A DNA stretch of 64,000 nt from Actibacterium lipolyticum (GCF_900184935.1 NZ_FXYE01000001.1:1364001-1428000), one strand, 5' to 3'; counted from the first letter of the stretch, positions 15,638 to 24,582 are shown. Made by a program: numbers and translations. The notes: generated by a model not told the origin, from the letters alone.

Positions 15638-15895
15638 CTACAAACAAAGGAACAAGTTGAAGTATTCATAGGTATTTGGGTTTGCCCGCGTTGAAGCATA
15701 TTCTGCACGTGTTTTTCCGCCAGTCTGACAGATACGGGTGGCTTCCGCCTGAGCTGCTGGGAGTGAAGTTTCTCTGCTTTGGAATGAAGAGGTGACGATT
15801 GTGACGCTATCGCCGTTGTAGTCAGATACAATTGGTGGGACATCACAAGCGGCAAGTGCGAACAAACCGACAAAAATCATTCCTGTTTTTTTCAT
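15638..15895 (-). CDS. Small lipoprotein
   Basis: An 85-residue protein starting MKKTGMIFVGLFALAACDVPP with lipobox LAAC, so Cys17 should be lipidated after signal peptidase II cleavage. Asp at +2 is a weak inner-membrane retention signal in enteric bacteria; its meaning here is uncertain. The short mature domain (VSDYNGDSVTIVTSSF ... RICQTGGKTRAEYASTR) resembles small Rhodobacterales lipoproteins of unknown function. There is no obvious operon partner. The 15278-15637 stretch to its left has an open frame but no convincing gene. Confidence 0.7.
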   Translation of the reverse strand: MKKTGMIFVGLFALAACDVPPIVSDYNGDSVTIVTSSFQSRETSLPAAQAEATRICQTGGKTRAEYASTRANPNTYEYFNLFLCL

Positions 15896-16181
15896 TTTTC
15901 AACTTTCTTCTTTGAATTTTATTTTGGCCAACTGTTTCAGTTTAGATGGGAAAAAGTATCGTTCGTCAATACTTTAGCTCGCCGCCGCAACCGAAAGCCA
16001 AGGGTGCATCGGCGAACGCTTCGATACTCGTTGCCTTTTAGGCGTGTTCGCGACTTACTGGCCGAACGCGGGATTGGTCTGGCCGCTCGGTACTCATTCC
16101 AGCCGTTGGCGGCGGTAGCGACCGTTGTTGGTTCAGTTTTGTCCGCCGATGTTCGCTGAGCAGGACTTTTCTGCCGTTTGC
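15896..16181. other. Non-coding stretch in the island
   Basis: No open frame with recognisable content on either strand. It is a mixture of AT-rich and GC-rich patches and ends at the truncated parB relic. I see no repeat or RNA gene in it. Confidence 0.4.
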
Positions 16182-16619
16182 CTAATGTCGGCTTTGGGAA
16201 TCAAATAGCGAAAGCGCCCTCTCGCGCATCGTCGGGAAGGCGCGGAACTGATCGAGCGGGTGCAGCGGCGCGCGCTGAACGTTCTCGGCGAGGCTGTCCT
16301 CCTCGGCTAGCCCGTCAGTGCGCACGATGCAGGGGACCAGCGCGGTCTTGTTCATGCGCTTTTGCTTGACGAGCAGTTCCAGCGCCCGGAGCCGCCGCTC
16401 GCCGGCGGGGATCGTGTACATGCCGGTCTCGGCACCGCTCTCATCCAGCACGGGCCGTGCGGTGATGGAGCTGAGCAGCGTCCGCCGCGCGATGTCCTCC
16501 GCCAGTTCCTCGATCGACACACCCGCCTTGACGTGGCGCACGTTCGACTGGCTGAGCGTCAGCTTGTTGAAGGGGATGTCGCGCGATGCGCTGAGGGTGA
16601 TCTTTTGTTGCTTGGTCAT
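16182..16619 (-). pseudogene. parB-like plasmid gene, N-terminal fragment
   Basis: From ATG 16619 (MTKQQKITLSASRDIPFNKL) the protein follows the ParB/RepB N-terminal domain of Rhodobacterales plasmids: SQSNVRHVKAGVSIEELAEDI, then the nucleotide-binding motif as PAGERRLRAL, then LAEENVQR-like LAENVQRAPLHPLDQFRAF. After about residue 133 similarity ends and the frame closes with an unrelated tail (ALSLFDSQSRH). Full-length members run several hundred residues, so the DNA-binding and C-terminal parts are missing. It is a relic of a plasmid-derived segment. Confidence 0.75.
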
Positions 16620-16872
16620 CGGGATATCTCCGCGACAGGCCAGCCGGGAGCCTCTCTCCCGACCTCCAAACCCGTCAAGGAAGACCCGGCACACCTCTCA
16701 CTCTATAGGGTCATGTGCAGCAATCAGCGGCATCTCATAAACGACCGTTGGCAAGACAATACAGGAGTTGGAGAAGGCTTCGCAATCTGATACCCTTTCC
16801 GGCGAAGCAATTTGAAAACCTACGTGTATCTACTCTGGACCGATCTAATGAACATACGGGAGTAATCAATTC

Positions 16873-17613
16873 GTGTCGCGGTCTTTTGCATCCTTGACCA
16901 TTCTACTCACTTCGACTCTGTCAATGCCGGCGTTTGCAAAGATGAACCCAGTCGAGGGTGATTTCCCTTGTGCTTCTGGAATTGTTCTGACGCCAGATGG
17001 TGAGATTCAGACACTTCCTTTTGCGGACTGTTTTCCAGATCAGGGAATGGCGTCATTTAATGTTCCGTTCTTTTTTTCGTACTATGCGATTGACGACTTC
17101 GAAGCCTCAATAAGGGATACGCTTCAAGCGCTAGGCTTCTCTTATAAGCCGGAAATCTTTCGCCGCCCTCCGTCTGCGGAATGCGCAGCAGTGGGCGATG
17201 GTGCCGAGTCGAATATTTTTTGGACGGACTGGGTTGTGATTAATGAAGATTTGCTGAGCGATTTCTCCCTCGAGGTGTCCGCTTTCGATGTTTCACTCGA
17301 CGAGAGGCATCAGTACCGTATCCAGATCTACGGTTGCTTTAGTGCGGGGACTACTGTCCAATACGTTCAAGTGCCTGGAGACGCATGTCTCTACAGGCAA
17401 GCTCCAGTAGCAGAGGGGCCGAACGCATCTCTGACCTCGTTTGTTGATGTTGAGCATCGGGGCTCCGGTGGCCTTTGGCGAGCATACCAAAATCAAGAGT
17501 TTGACTCAGCCCCTCTTTTGACTTCAGTTGATCTTCAGTTGAGCTCAGCAATTGAAAGTGTTGAACCTAATAGAATTCGAGCGGCTGAATTCCGGACATG
17601 TGAGGACGGATAA
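16873..17613 (+). CDS. Exported protein of unknown function
   Basis: GTG start at 16873 gives a signal peptide MSRSFASLTILLTSTLSMPAFA before KMNPVEGDF. The 246-residue protein is acidic, with six or so cysteines (FPCASG, FADCFPD, AECAAV, YGCFSAG, GDACLYR, FRTCED), which suggests disulfides in the periplasm. No family recognised. The stop overlaps the ATG of the next gene (TAATG), so the two are co-translated. Its base composition is lower in GC than the chromosome around it, as in the rest of the island. Confidence 0.65.
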   Translation: MSRSFASLTILLTSTLSMPAFAKMNPVEGDFPCASGIVLTPDGEIQTLPFADCFPDQGMASFNVPFFFSYYAIDDFEASIRDTLQALGFSYKPEIFRRPPSAECAAVGDGAESNIFWTDWVVINEDLLSDFSLEVSAFDVSLDERHQYRIQIYGCFSAGTTVQYVQVPGDACLYRQAPVAEGPNASLTSFVDVEHRGSGGLWRAYQNQEFDSAPLLTSVDLQLSSAIESVEPNRIRAAEFRTCEDG

Positions 17614-18011
17614 TGGTTCGTTTGTTAATGACTTGGATTTGGTTTGTCGGAAGTAGCTTAAGCCTTGCGTTGCTTTTGGTTTTTCTTTGGCGCGGAATAA
17701 TTATTAACCAAGATTTCGCCGAGGTTCTTGATGATCTTGCGGGGATTTATCTTCCGTTTTTCACACCGATTGCCGCCTTTTGGTTTGCCGAAAGGGGGGA
17801 GCCATCAAACGCGCCAGCATCTGCAAGTTCGCTAGCAATTGGTATGTCCGTTCTTTACAATATTGTGATGCTCGCAATGCTAGGGTCCGTCCTTTTTTCC
17901 GAACAAATCGGAGGCCTAGTCGCCAATAGAATTGACCTGATGCGGCAGGTTGGTCTCTATTTGGGCGGCATCGTAGGCCTTTCGATTGGGTATTTCTTTG
18001 GAAAGGAATAG
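17613..18011 (+). CDS. Small membrane protein of unknown function
   Basis: A 132-residue protein with four predicted membrane helices: about residues 7-26, 44-62, 72-95 and 107-128. It is coupled to the exported protein gene before it. The family is not recognised. The pair resembles the membrane plus exported gene arrangement at 13133-15277 in the same island. Confidence 0.6.
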   Translation: MVRLLMTWIWFVGSSLSLALLLVFLWRGIIINQDFAEVLDDLAGIYLPFFTPIAAFWFAERGEPSNAPASASSLAIGMSVLYNIVMLAMLGSVLFSEQIGGLVANRIDLMRQVGLYLGGIVGLSIGYFFGKE

Positions 18012-18133
18012 GCCATTGAAAGATGGTACAAAACTTGGTGTCAGTTTCGGTAGGGCAGGCTGGTAGCGATCTGGGCAGTGCGGCTGGTGTCGTGAGGCGA
18101 CCATGATTTATGATCGCCTCTAGACAACCCAGC

Positions 18134-18480
18134 CTAGCCAGCTCCCTCCAGCAACGCCTTCGCCTTCCCCTCCATCACCAACCGCGCATCCTGCTGCGGC
18201 TTGGACCGGGCGACTGCCGTGATCCCCTGCACGAAGTCGAAGATGCTCTCGGGCGGGCGGCCTTCCTCGGCCAGAACCGTCTCGACGATCCGCCCCGTCT
18301 CCGCCTTCGAGAACCTGCGCTTGCGGAGGAAGTCCTGACGGTCCTAGTCCGACCGTGCGACGATCTTCTTCCGCGCCGCGCGGATGCTGTCGATGAAGGG
18401 CGCGGGCGAGGACTCGGCGAAGCGGCTGAGCGCCGGGGCAGCCTCGTGGGCGAAGCGGGAGGCGGCGGATTTCGAATGCC
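18134..18480 (-). pseudogene. C-terminal fragment of a plasmid-type gene (DUF932-like)
   Basis: On the - strand the frame reads SRFAHEAAPALSRF ... RAARKKIVARSD, then TAG (18346-18344), then continues in frame DRQDFLRKRRFSKAETGRIV, EGRPPESIFDFVQGITAVAR and a tail ending LLEGAG before the final TAG (18136-18134). The 'PESIFDFVQGITAVAR..QDAR' block resembles, from memory, the C-terminus of DUF932-type proteins that travel with parB on Rhodobacterales plasmids. The internal stop and the missing N-terminus make it a pseudogene. Family name uncertain, gene decay clear. Confidence 0.5.
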
Positions 18481-18695
18481 GGATAGGTGATCGGTGGTCT
18501 TTCGTGGTCGGGAAGCGGCGGCATGCAGGTGATGTTTGGCGATGCCAACGATGGCTCTCCTCTGAGCAGCCCCGCGCCACAGCAGCCGCAATTGCTTTGA
18601 CGCTTTCTCCAATATGTATATAGTCAACCCTTTGTTTTGGTGCACCGCTCTGGTTTTACGCTGAAAATAGTTCAAACCTTTTGAAGAGGCACCAG

Positions 18696-19439
18696 ATGCT
18701 TTTTACTCCATTCCTCCGCGTCACAGCCCTGTTTTGCTTGGTCGTAGCAGCGCCGCTCACCGCACAGGCCAAAACGGTAACCGTCGAATTCTGGGGGGAG
18801 GTCGTAGAACTCAAAAACAACGGCGGTCCGGTCACCACGACCTCGATCGCCGTCGGCGATGCGGTGCATGGCAAGTTTACGTATGACCTGACACCCGTGG
18901 CTGTGTCCCCCGGTTACGTGGGGTCAACGCGGCCCGATTTTGTCGATGGCAGCGGATCACGAACCAACTATTTGCCCGGTCCCTTCGGCGCGTCCACAAC
19001 GTTCGAGCTTTCGATCGGTGAATATGAGTGGATCGGGAGGCGCAGCACCATATACTTGTATGTGGCCGACGACTATCGCTACCTGGAAAACGAGGACGAC
19101 AGAACCGACATCTTTCTCTCCGCCCCTTCGTCGATCGGTCCAACGGTAGATGGCGCGAGTAACAGTGGAATGAGTGTGGGTTTCGGTGATATCAACAACC
19201 CTTCGCTGCTGAGCAGTAGTGCCGCGCTGCCCGACCTTGGCGAAATGCAGGACCTCCTTTCGGCCAACCCCGACTACTGGGATCGAAATGGTATCTTTCT
19301 AAGCAATGGCGACATCATTCGCTATGGCGTGACAGACGCCATTGCGTCGGTTTCGGCCGTTCCGTTGCCGGCGACGTTGCCGCTCCTGTTGGCAGCTTTC
19401 GGTGGGCTCGGCCTCGCGCGTCGCCGCAAGACCGCCTGA
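18696..19439 (+). CDS. VPLPA-CTERM sorted exported protein
   Basis: ATG 18696 is chosen because AGAGG lies six bases upstream; TTG 18681 is less likely. The 247-residue protein has a signal peptide (MLFTPFLRVTALFCLVVAAPLTAQA) and ends AVPLPATLPLLLAAFGGLGLARRRKTA. That is the VPLPA-CTERM sorting signal: motif, hydrophobic helix, arginine cluster. Such proteins are surface or exopolysaccharide-associated and are processed by an exosortase-like system, which is not in this window. The central part (GDAVHGKFTYDLTPV) looks like a beta-rich extracellular domain. Confidence 0.85.
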   Translation: MLFTPFLRVTALFCLVVAAPLTAQAKTVTVEFWGEVVELKNNGGPVTTTSIAVGDAVHGKFTYDLTPVAVSPGYVGSTRPDFVDGSGSRTNYLPGPFGASTTFELSIGEYEWIGRRSTIYLYVADDYRYLENEDDRTDIFLSAPSSIGPTVDGASNSGMSVGFGDINNPSLLSSSAALPDLGEMQDLLSANPDYWDRNGIFLSNGDIIRYGVTDAIASVSAVPLPATLPLLLAAFGGLGLARRRKTA

Positions 19440-19888
19440 GGCCCCAGCACCCGTATCACGACCCGATCACCGCGCCCCCATGTCGCGGCGATTTCTATGT
19501 TGACGCCACGTCCTGTCCATCGCGCAGGTCTCCCTGCCGCCCATTTTTTCGATCATCGGCGCCAAGACTTTGCGGCGGTCGACAGGCTGGCTGATCATAC
19601 CTTTTCTTGCTCTCTGCGGATATGAAATGAATGTCATGAATAGAGCCATTGCTGGATTCTCCATTTGCATTTTTTCGTGTTTGTTTCCACGATCCAATCA
19701 TGCGCTTTTCTGCGCGGCCAGTCCTTAAGCGTGTTCGGAAAAATTCCAGAAAATTGGGAATTTAGAATTGGGTTCATCCCACCGAACCCAATATCCGCCC
19801 TCCGAAATCAGAATGTGTTTTATGCGATCGCAGCCAACGACTGCTTTCCCGCCGTCATGACGCATCGTAACACCGGCGCCTTACGCCG
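19440..19888. other. Non-coding stretch before the integrase gene end
   Basis: About 450 bases between the VPLPA-CTERM gene and the convergent end of the integrase gene. Short open frames exist but none has a credible start, ribosome-binding site or recognisable content. It may contain terminators, but I see no strong hairpin. Confidence 0.4.
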
Positions 19889-21787
19889 CTAAAACAAGCG
19901 CGGTTGCAGGTCGATCGCTGCTTTCTTCATTTCGAATGGCATGCCTTCTTCGTCACCATAGATCTCTTCGTTAAGGTCTTCGCCAGCGTGTCCCAGAATG
20001 TCGAGACGCACCTCTTTTTTCACGTCTTTTTGGTTCTTGAGAAACTGGTTGAATGAGTGGCGAAGGCTGTGGCCGTCGAGGCCTTTGGGATTTCCATCAA
20101 GCTGTTGGCTGCGGAGCTTTTCCCAATTGTATCGTAAAGCCGAAATGAACTTTTTCTTTTCGCTTTTTGGACGCAGCTCAGGAAACAGAAGGGTTTCACC
20201 TTTGGAGCGCATATGGTTCCGATGCTCAATCAGGCCTTGAGTAACAAGATGCTCGTGCATGGGCACAAGGCGTTCGCTTTGGAGGTTCTTTAGTCGTCGC
20301 TCGGCGTGTGGACGGATATCAAGCCCATATGAACCGTTAACTTTGACAATTGAATCAACGGTAAGACCTGCAATTTCTTCCATCCTGCCACCAGTATACG
20401 CGACGATCATTGGGACGTAATACAGACCATCTTTGTGAATCACATCACCTGCGTCGTGCCGCCTGTTTTCATTTCTACAACCCTGCCACACTGGATGTTT
20501 GAATAGTTCTTTTAGTTCATTTTCTTTGAAGGCTGCCCGCTTAGATCTTCCGCGTTTCGTCTCGGTTTTGCGAAGCTTTCTCGTATTAATTTTACCGTTG
20601 ATCGAAGTGTCTTCGATGCCCTGAGCATAGCTTAGGATTGCAGACACCTGCTCAAGATAAGTGTTGAAGGTTTTCGGGGCCCGCCCAAGGTCATCGTCTG
20701 CTGACGCGTTGGCGAGCTCTTGGATGTCGCTCCAGGTGAAGTCGAGGTGAGTGGGACTCCTCATGAAGTTCTTATGAACTTCCGCGAGTCTGCGCTTGAA
20801 AATTCTCAGGTGGTACTGCTCGACTTCTGTCACCATTTGAACACCTGTTAACAGACAGAAGAGTTTAATCTTGGAGCGTCTGGCGTTTGCGGTCTTGTTG
20901 TCCATCGTTCCGTTGACCTGCGCGTGTTTGATGCTGCGTTCACATACCCCCGCGAAATCGACACCGAATGGGTCTTTCTCAGTTGATCGGTCTAGGTCTT
21001 CTTTACAGGCTTTTGCAGCTTCGAACTGATCGTTTAGGAGACGAGTGGTGAGTTCCGATGTAATCAGGTTTACCCCTGAGGTTAATAAAGGTGCAGGCTC
21101 GTTTGCAACAACCGTTGACGGTTGCTCGGAAACGTCTGGTGCATTGCATTCCTCTGTTAGCTCCAAACGGGGTTGACGGGCTTCTTGCTCGGGCTGCGCT
21201 GCGGCAAGCATAGATTTCAAGTATGCTTGCATGATTTGTGCGTCATGTTCGGCAGAGCGGGGGGCATAGTCCGTTGCGTCTTTGAATTCGCGAACCAAGT
21301 GATCCATCATGCCAGGAGATTTTAGCTTGCGGGCCTCCTGATCGAAAATCTCCATAACGCGACTGAGTTCTGTTGGTGACCACTCCGGATCGATGGCATC
21401 TACTGGAAATGGGTGATGTGGCCCGAACTTGATGAGTGTCTTCAAAGCATGTTGAAGGGCTGAGCGATCACATTCCGAGAAACTATGTTTGCGGCCGGTG
21501 AACCATGCCATCCGGCTCTGTCGCTTCAGATCATCAACGAACTGCTTCAAGCGCCTCTGCATGAATTTATGCACAAGTGCGTCCGGAATCGGATCATGGA
21601 TGAATGCAAAGGAATTAAGCACGGTCTCGAACTCTTTGGTTAGTGATAGAGACCAGATAAGCGCTTGGTTTTTGTTTTTCGTCCCCAGCGACACCATGAG
21701 GGGTGACTTATATGTGGATAAGGTCGGAATTCGCCGACGATAATAAATCCGGTTGGGCTGGACGTATAGGTAGGTAGGGGCAGACAT
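19889..21787 (-). CDS. Tyrosine recombinase (island integrase) with DUF6538-like N-terminus
   Basis: A 632-residue site-specific recombinase. The N-terminus, MSAPTYLYVQPNRIYYRRRIP, matches the DUF6538 arm-binding type. The catalytic domain is near the C-terminus with R in TGGRMEEIAGL, H-x-x-R in HSLRHSFNQF, H in ILGHAG and the nucleophile Y in EEIYGDEEG. It lies 163 bp from the CCA end of tRNA-Asn and points away from it. This is the classic arrangement for an island integrated at a tRNA 3' end. All active-site residues are present, so it may still work. Repeated GCAAC motifs sit between it and the tRNA. Confidence 0.9.
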   Translation of the reverse strand: MSAPTYLYVQPNRIYYRRRIPTLSTYKSPLMVSLGTKNKNQALIWSLSLTKEFETVLNSFAFIHDPIPDALVHKFMQRRLKQFVDDLKRQSRMAWFTGRKHSFSECDRSALQHALKTLIKFGPHHPFPVDAIDPEWSPTELSRVMEIFDQEARKLKSPGMMDHLVREFKDATDYAPRSAEHDAQIMQAYLKSMLAAAQPEQEARQPRLELTEECNAPDVSEQPSTVVANEPAPLLTSGVNLITSELTTRLLNDQFEAAKACKEDLDRSTEKDPFGVDFAGVCERSIKHAQVNGTMDNKTANARRSKIKLFCLLTGVQMVTEVEQYHLRIFKRRLAEVHKNFMRSPTHLDFTWSDIQELANASADDDLGRAPKTFNTYLEQVSAILSYAQGIEDTSINGKINTRKLRKTETKRGRSKRAAFKENELKELFKHPVWQGCRNENRRHDAGDVIHKDGLYYVPMIVAYTGGRMEEIAGLTVDSIVKVNGSYGLDIRPHAERRLKNLQSERLVPMHEHLVTQGLIEHRNHMRSKGETLLFPELRPKSEKKKFISALRYNWEKLRSQQLDGNPKGLDGHSLRHSFNQFLKNQKDVKKEVRLDILGHAGEDLNEEIYGDEEGMPFEMKKAAIDLQPRLF

Positions 21788-21845
21788 AAGCTCTCCTCGA
21801 AGTGGAGAACGCTTTGTTCGAGAAAAGTCCGCAATCAGCAGGGAG

Positions 21846-21874
21846 GCAACCTTGTGTGCAACTGCTTGTGCAAC
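21846..21874. repeat. Three GCAAC repeats at 12-bp spacing, candidate integrase arm sites
   Basis: GCAAC occurs at 21846, 21858 and 21870, exactly one 12-bp step apart, with TTGTGT or CTTGT between. The block lies just upstream of the integrase start and before the tRNA. Regular direct repeats here suit binding by the integrase arm domain or an excisionase. Confidence 0.45.
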
Positions 21875-21889
21875 CTAAATGCTCTTACA

Positions 21890-21919
21890 GCCTGAAGTCC
21901 CTCGGAGGGAACTTCAGGC
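21890..21919. terminator. Strong hairpin between integrase and tRNA-Asn
   Basis: GCCTGAAGT (21890-21898) pairs with ACTTCAGGC (21911-21919), extended by inner CCTC/GAGG pairing. No T-tract follows on the - strand, so it may be part of the attachment region rather than the tRNA terminator. Confidence 0.45.
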
Positions 21920-21950
21920 TTGTAGCAAAATCAACCGCTTAGGGGAAGAT

Positions 21951-22025
21951 TGGCTCCGGCGGTAGGGATCGAACCTACGACCAATTGATTAACAGTCAAC
22001 TGCTCTACCGCTGAGCTACGCCGGA
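21951..22025 (-). tRNA. tRNA-Asn (GTT)
   Basis: On the - strand: acceptor TCCGGCG/CGCCGGA, D arm GCTC..GAGC, anticodon stem GTTGA/TCAAT with loop CTGTTAA (anticodon GTT), T arm GTAGG/CCTAC with TTCGATC, discriminator G and an encoded CCA. It folds completely. The 3' end faces the island integrase, so it is the likely attachment site. Confidence 0.96.
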
Positions 22026-22095
22026 ACGTGGGGTGCTATCTAGCAATAGTGTTCAGCGGCGTCTAGAGGGTTTTGCAAGAAAAATGAAAAGGCTT

Positions 22096-22998
22096 CTACA
22101 ACTTCGAAAATTGACCATCCGCGCGCAGCGTTTCGGTGGGCTTTGTCAGGTTTCTTTCAGTTAAATCAATAAGATGAGCGAGGACGTTGCGCGAGGCGGC
22201 TGGAAGCAAAGCTTTTGGCGTGTCTGTGTAGATGCGTGCTGCAAGGTCGTTTGCTGTTGCGGGGCCGTGTTCCAAAGCCTTTAGGATTTGCGCTTCGCGC
22301 CCGCGCCGGTGGGCGATTAACGACTCTATGCGCTTTGCCGGTGTGATGACCGGCGCGCCGTGGGCGGGGAAAAAGACGCGATCAGACCTGCCTTTAAGCT
22401 TTTCCAGCGATTCCATGAAGGCGGTCAGGTCACCATCCGGAGGCGAGACCATAGAGGTGGCCCAGCCCATAACGTGGTCGCCTGTGAATACGATGTCTTG
22501 GGTGGCAAAACACAGATGGTTGGCCATGTGCCCGGGGGTCCAGATTGCGGTGACGTCGATATCCCCGACAGACAATGTTTCGCCATCCGCCAAGGTGATG
22601 TCAGGGGCAAACCCTTTATCGACACCTTCGCCGCCGCCCAGACCAGTCAGCTGCGCAAGCGCCGCGCGTTGGCCGGCCTTGCTGTCGCCAAATGCATAAA
22701 CCTTTGCGCCGGTCGCTTGTGCAAGTGCGGGCGCAAGCGGGGAATGATCTAGGTGACTGTGGGTGACCAAAATGTGCGTGATCTGCTCGTCAGGGCCAAG
22801 GGCGCGCATTATCGCCTGAAGGTGAGCGTTGTATGCGGGGCCGGGATCAATGACGGTGACGGCGCCTTTCCCTAGAAGATAGGTGTTGGTTCCGCGAAAG
22901 GTCATAGGGGACGGGTTGGGTGCAAGAATGCGGCGTACGCCGGGCTCTAGCTGTTCAACCTGGCCGACGATTGGGTTGAACCCGGCAATTTCGTCCAT
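22096..22998 (-). CDS. MBL-fold metallo-hydrolase (LACTB2/glyoxalase II-like)
   Basis: A 300-residue cytosolic protein. The beta-lactamase-fold metal motif is THSHLDHS (about residues 99-106), with later ligands in TPGHMANHL and FTGDHVMG and a last His in FFPAHGAP. The C-terminal part (about 225-300, EAQILKALEHGPATANDLA) is the winged-helix-like tail of LACTB2-type hydrolases, which act on thioesters or RNA. The substrate cannot be told. It is divergent from the histidine kinase gene with a 44-bp gap, so they may share a control region. Confidence 0.85.
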   Translation of the reverse strand: MDEIAGFNPIVGQVEQLEPGVRRILAPNPSPMTFRGTNTYLLGKGAVTVIDPGPAYNAHLQAIMRALGPDEQITHILVTHSHLDHSPLAPALAQATGAKVYAFGDSKAGQRAALAQLTGLGGGEGVDKGFAPDITLADGETLSVGDIDVTAIWTPGHMANHLCFATQDIVFTGDHVMGWATSMVSPPDGDLTAFMESLEKLKGRSDRVFFPAHGAPVITPAKRIESLIAHRRGREAQILKALEHGPATANDLAARIYTDTPKALLPAASRNVLAHLIDLTERNLTKPTETLRADGQFSKL

Positions 22999-23042
22999 CT
23001 TCCGCTTCCTTCCGACTGCGCTGACAGATACGGTCTTAGCTG

Positions 23043-24353
23043 ATGAAGATGGGATGGATCAAACGCACCTTGCCACGAAGCCTGTATGGACGGGCGGCGC
23101 TTATCCTTATCGTGCCGATTGTTTCGTTGCAGTTGGTGGTGTCCGTTGTCTTTATTCAGCGCCATTTCGCGGGCGTGACCCGGCAGATGTCCTATGGCAT
23201 CCAGCTAGAGCTGGGTTACCTGCAACGCCAAGCGAACTCTGCCGTTGATTTGGAAAGCGCACAGCCCAGGGTGGCAGGGTTGGGGCAGGCGCTGCGCCAT
23301 CAGGTCAGCCTTCCTTCGCAGAGCGATTTCGCAGATCAGCGCCTTTTTTACGACCTGTCGGGGAAAACGGTGATTTCGACGCTGCGTAGCGGTGCTCTTG
23401 ATGTTTTGGGGATCGACCTAAGGTCTAACACGCGCGAAGTTCAGGTGCTTTTGAACACCCGGCACGGTCCGATGCTGGTTGTGGTGGAGCGGCGACGGGT
23501 CTCTGCGTCGAACCCTCATCAACTGTTGGTTTTGATGATTTCCACGGGGTTGTTGATGACCCTGATCGCCTATCTTTTCCTGCGCAATCAGCTTCGTCCC
23601 ATTACCAAGCTGGCATTGGCCGCAGAAGCGTTCGGTAAAGGGCGCCACCTTAGGTACAAGCCGACTGGTGCGAACGAGGTTCGATCGGCCGGGAACGCGT
23701 TTATCGACATGCGCGCCAGAATTGAGCGTCAGATCGAACAGCGCACACTGATGTTGTCCGGCGTCAGCCACGACCTTCGCACCCCTTTGACACGTCTTAA
23801 ACTAAGCCTGTCGATGCTGGACGAGGACGACGAAACCAAAGAGATGCTGCGCGATGTGTCCGACATGGAGCGGATGCTGGACGGGTTCCTTGATTTCGCG
23901 CGTTCGGATGCGTTGGATGATCTGGAAACGGTTGATCCTGCGGCGTTGCTTAAACGAGTTGTCGAAAAGACGACACGTGGCGTGACCTTTGGCGAGCTTC
24001 CGCAGGATATGCAGGTCACGCTGCGCCCGATGGCGATCGAACGCGCTTTGCTGAACCTTGTGAACAACGCTTTGAATTACGGAACGAACTGTATGGTTAG
24101 CCTGACGGTCGCCGACAGGGTACTTCGTTTTACCGTGGAAGATGACGGGCCGGGCATTCCCGCCGACAAGCGCGATGCGGCGATGCAGGCTTTCACGCGC
24201 CTTGATGAGTCGCGCAATCAGAATCGGGGGCCGGGGGTTGGGCTTGGCCTTGCCATTGCATCTGATATCGCACGACGCCACGGGGGGATGCTGCGACTAA
24301 GTGAAAGTGAAACGCTGGGTGGGCTGAAGGCCGTCTTGGTGATCGCGCGCTAA
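23043..24353 (+). CDS. EnvZ-like sensor histidine kinase
   Basis: A 436-residue inner-membrane kinase. Helices lie at about residues 17-38 and 161-181 with a periplasmic domain between, then HAMP (about 182-235). The H-box is SGVSHDLRTPLTRLKL (His243), the N-box NLVNNALNYG, and the G-boxes DDGPGIP and GVGLGLAIA. This is a complete kinase of the EnvZ type. No response regulator gene is adjacent, so its partner must be encoded elsewhere. ATG 23043 has no clear ribosome-binding site; ATG 23049 is an alternative. Confidence 0.88.
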   Translation: MKMGWIKRTLPRSLYGRAALILIVPIVSLQLVVSVVFIQRHFAGVTRQMSYGIQLELGYLQRQANSAVDLESAQPRVAGLGQALRHQVSLPSQSDFADQRLFYDLSGKTVISTLRSGALDVLGIDLRSNTREVQVLLNTRHGPMLVVVERRRVSASNPHQLLVLMISTGLLMTLIAYLFLRNQLRPITKLALAAEAFGKGRHLRYKPTGANEVRSAGNAFIDMRARIERQIEQRTLMLSGVSHDLRTPLTRLKLSLSMLDEDDETKEMLRDVSDMERMLDGFLDFARSDALDDLETVDPAALLKRVVEKTTRGVTFGELPQDMQVTLRPMAIERALLNLVNNALNYGTNCMVSLTVADRVLRFTVEDDGPGIPADKRDAAMQAFTRLDESRNQNRGPGVGLGLAIASDIARRHGGMLRLSESETLGGLKAVLVIAR

Positions 24354-24582
24354 AGAACGCACCGGAGGGAGTCGTTTGTGGCGCTTCAGTCGTCGCAACT
24401 TATTGCGGCGTCGCGTGGTATTTCCCACGAATCTAACAGGGAATTCGTTTTCTCACGCGGCGACTTTCGAACCGCGCCTGATTGCGCGACATACCGGATT
24501 TTCCAGTCGCAGGGCTGATCGTCAGAACGGGCTTGCCAGAACGCAATGGGCCGGCGATATGCCCGTAAGTTGTTGAAACTGT

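Noticed and set aside
15442-15873. 143-codon open frame (-) overlapping the small lipoprotein
   Set aside because: The lipoprotein frame has a lipobox and good start; the other frame shows no known pattern. The part from 15442 to 15637 could be decayed coding DNA but cannot be supported.
18110-18675. Several Arg/Pro-rich open frames around the DUF932-like relic
   Set aside because: They are out-of-frame readings of the GC-rich pseudogene.
11690-21950. Second copy of the tRNA-Asn 3' end (island attachment repeat)
   Set aside because: No copy of the T-arm/acceptor sequence was seen by eye; it may lie outside or have decayed.
24360-24580. Possible small gene between the histidine kinase and tRNA-CAU
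   Set aside because: Open frames lack a start signal and recognisable content; treated as non-coding.
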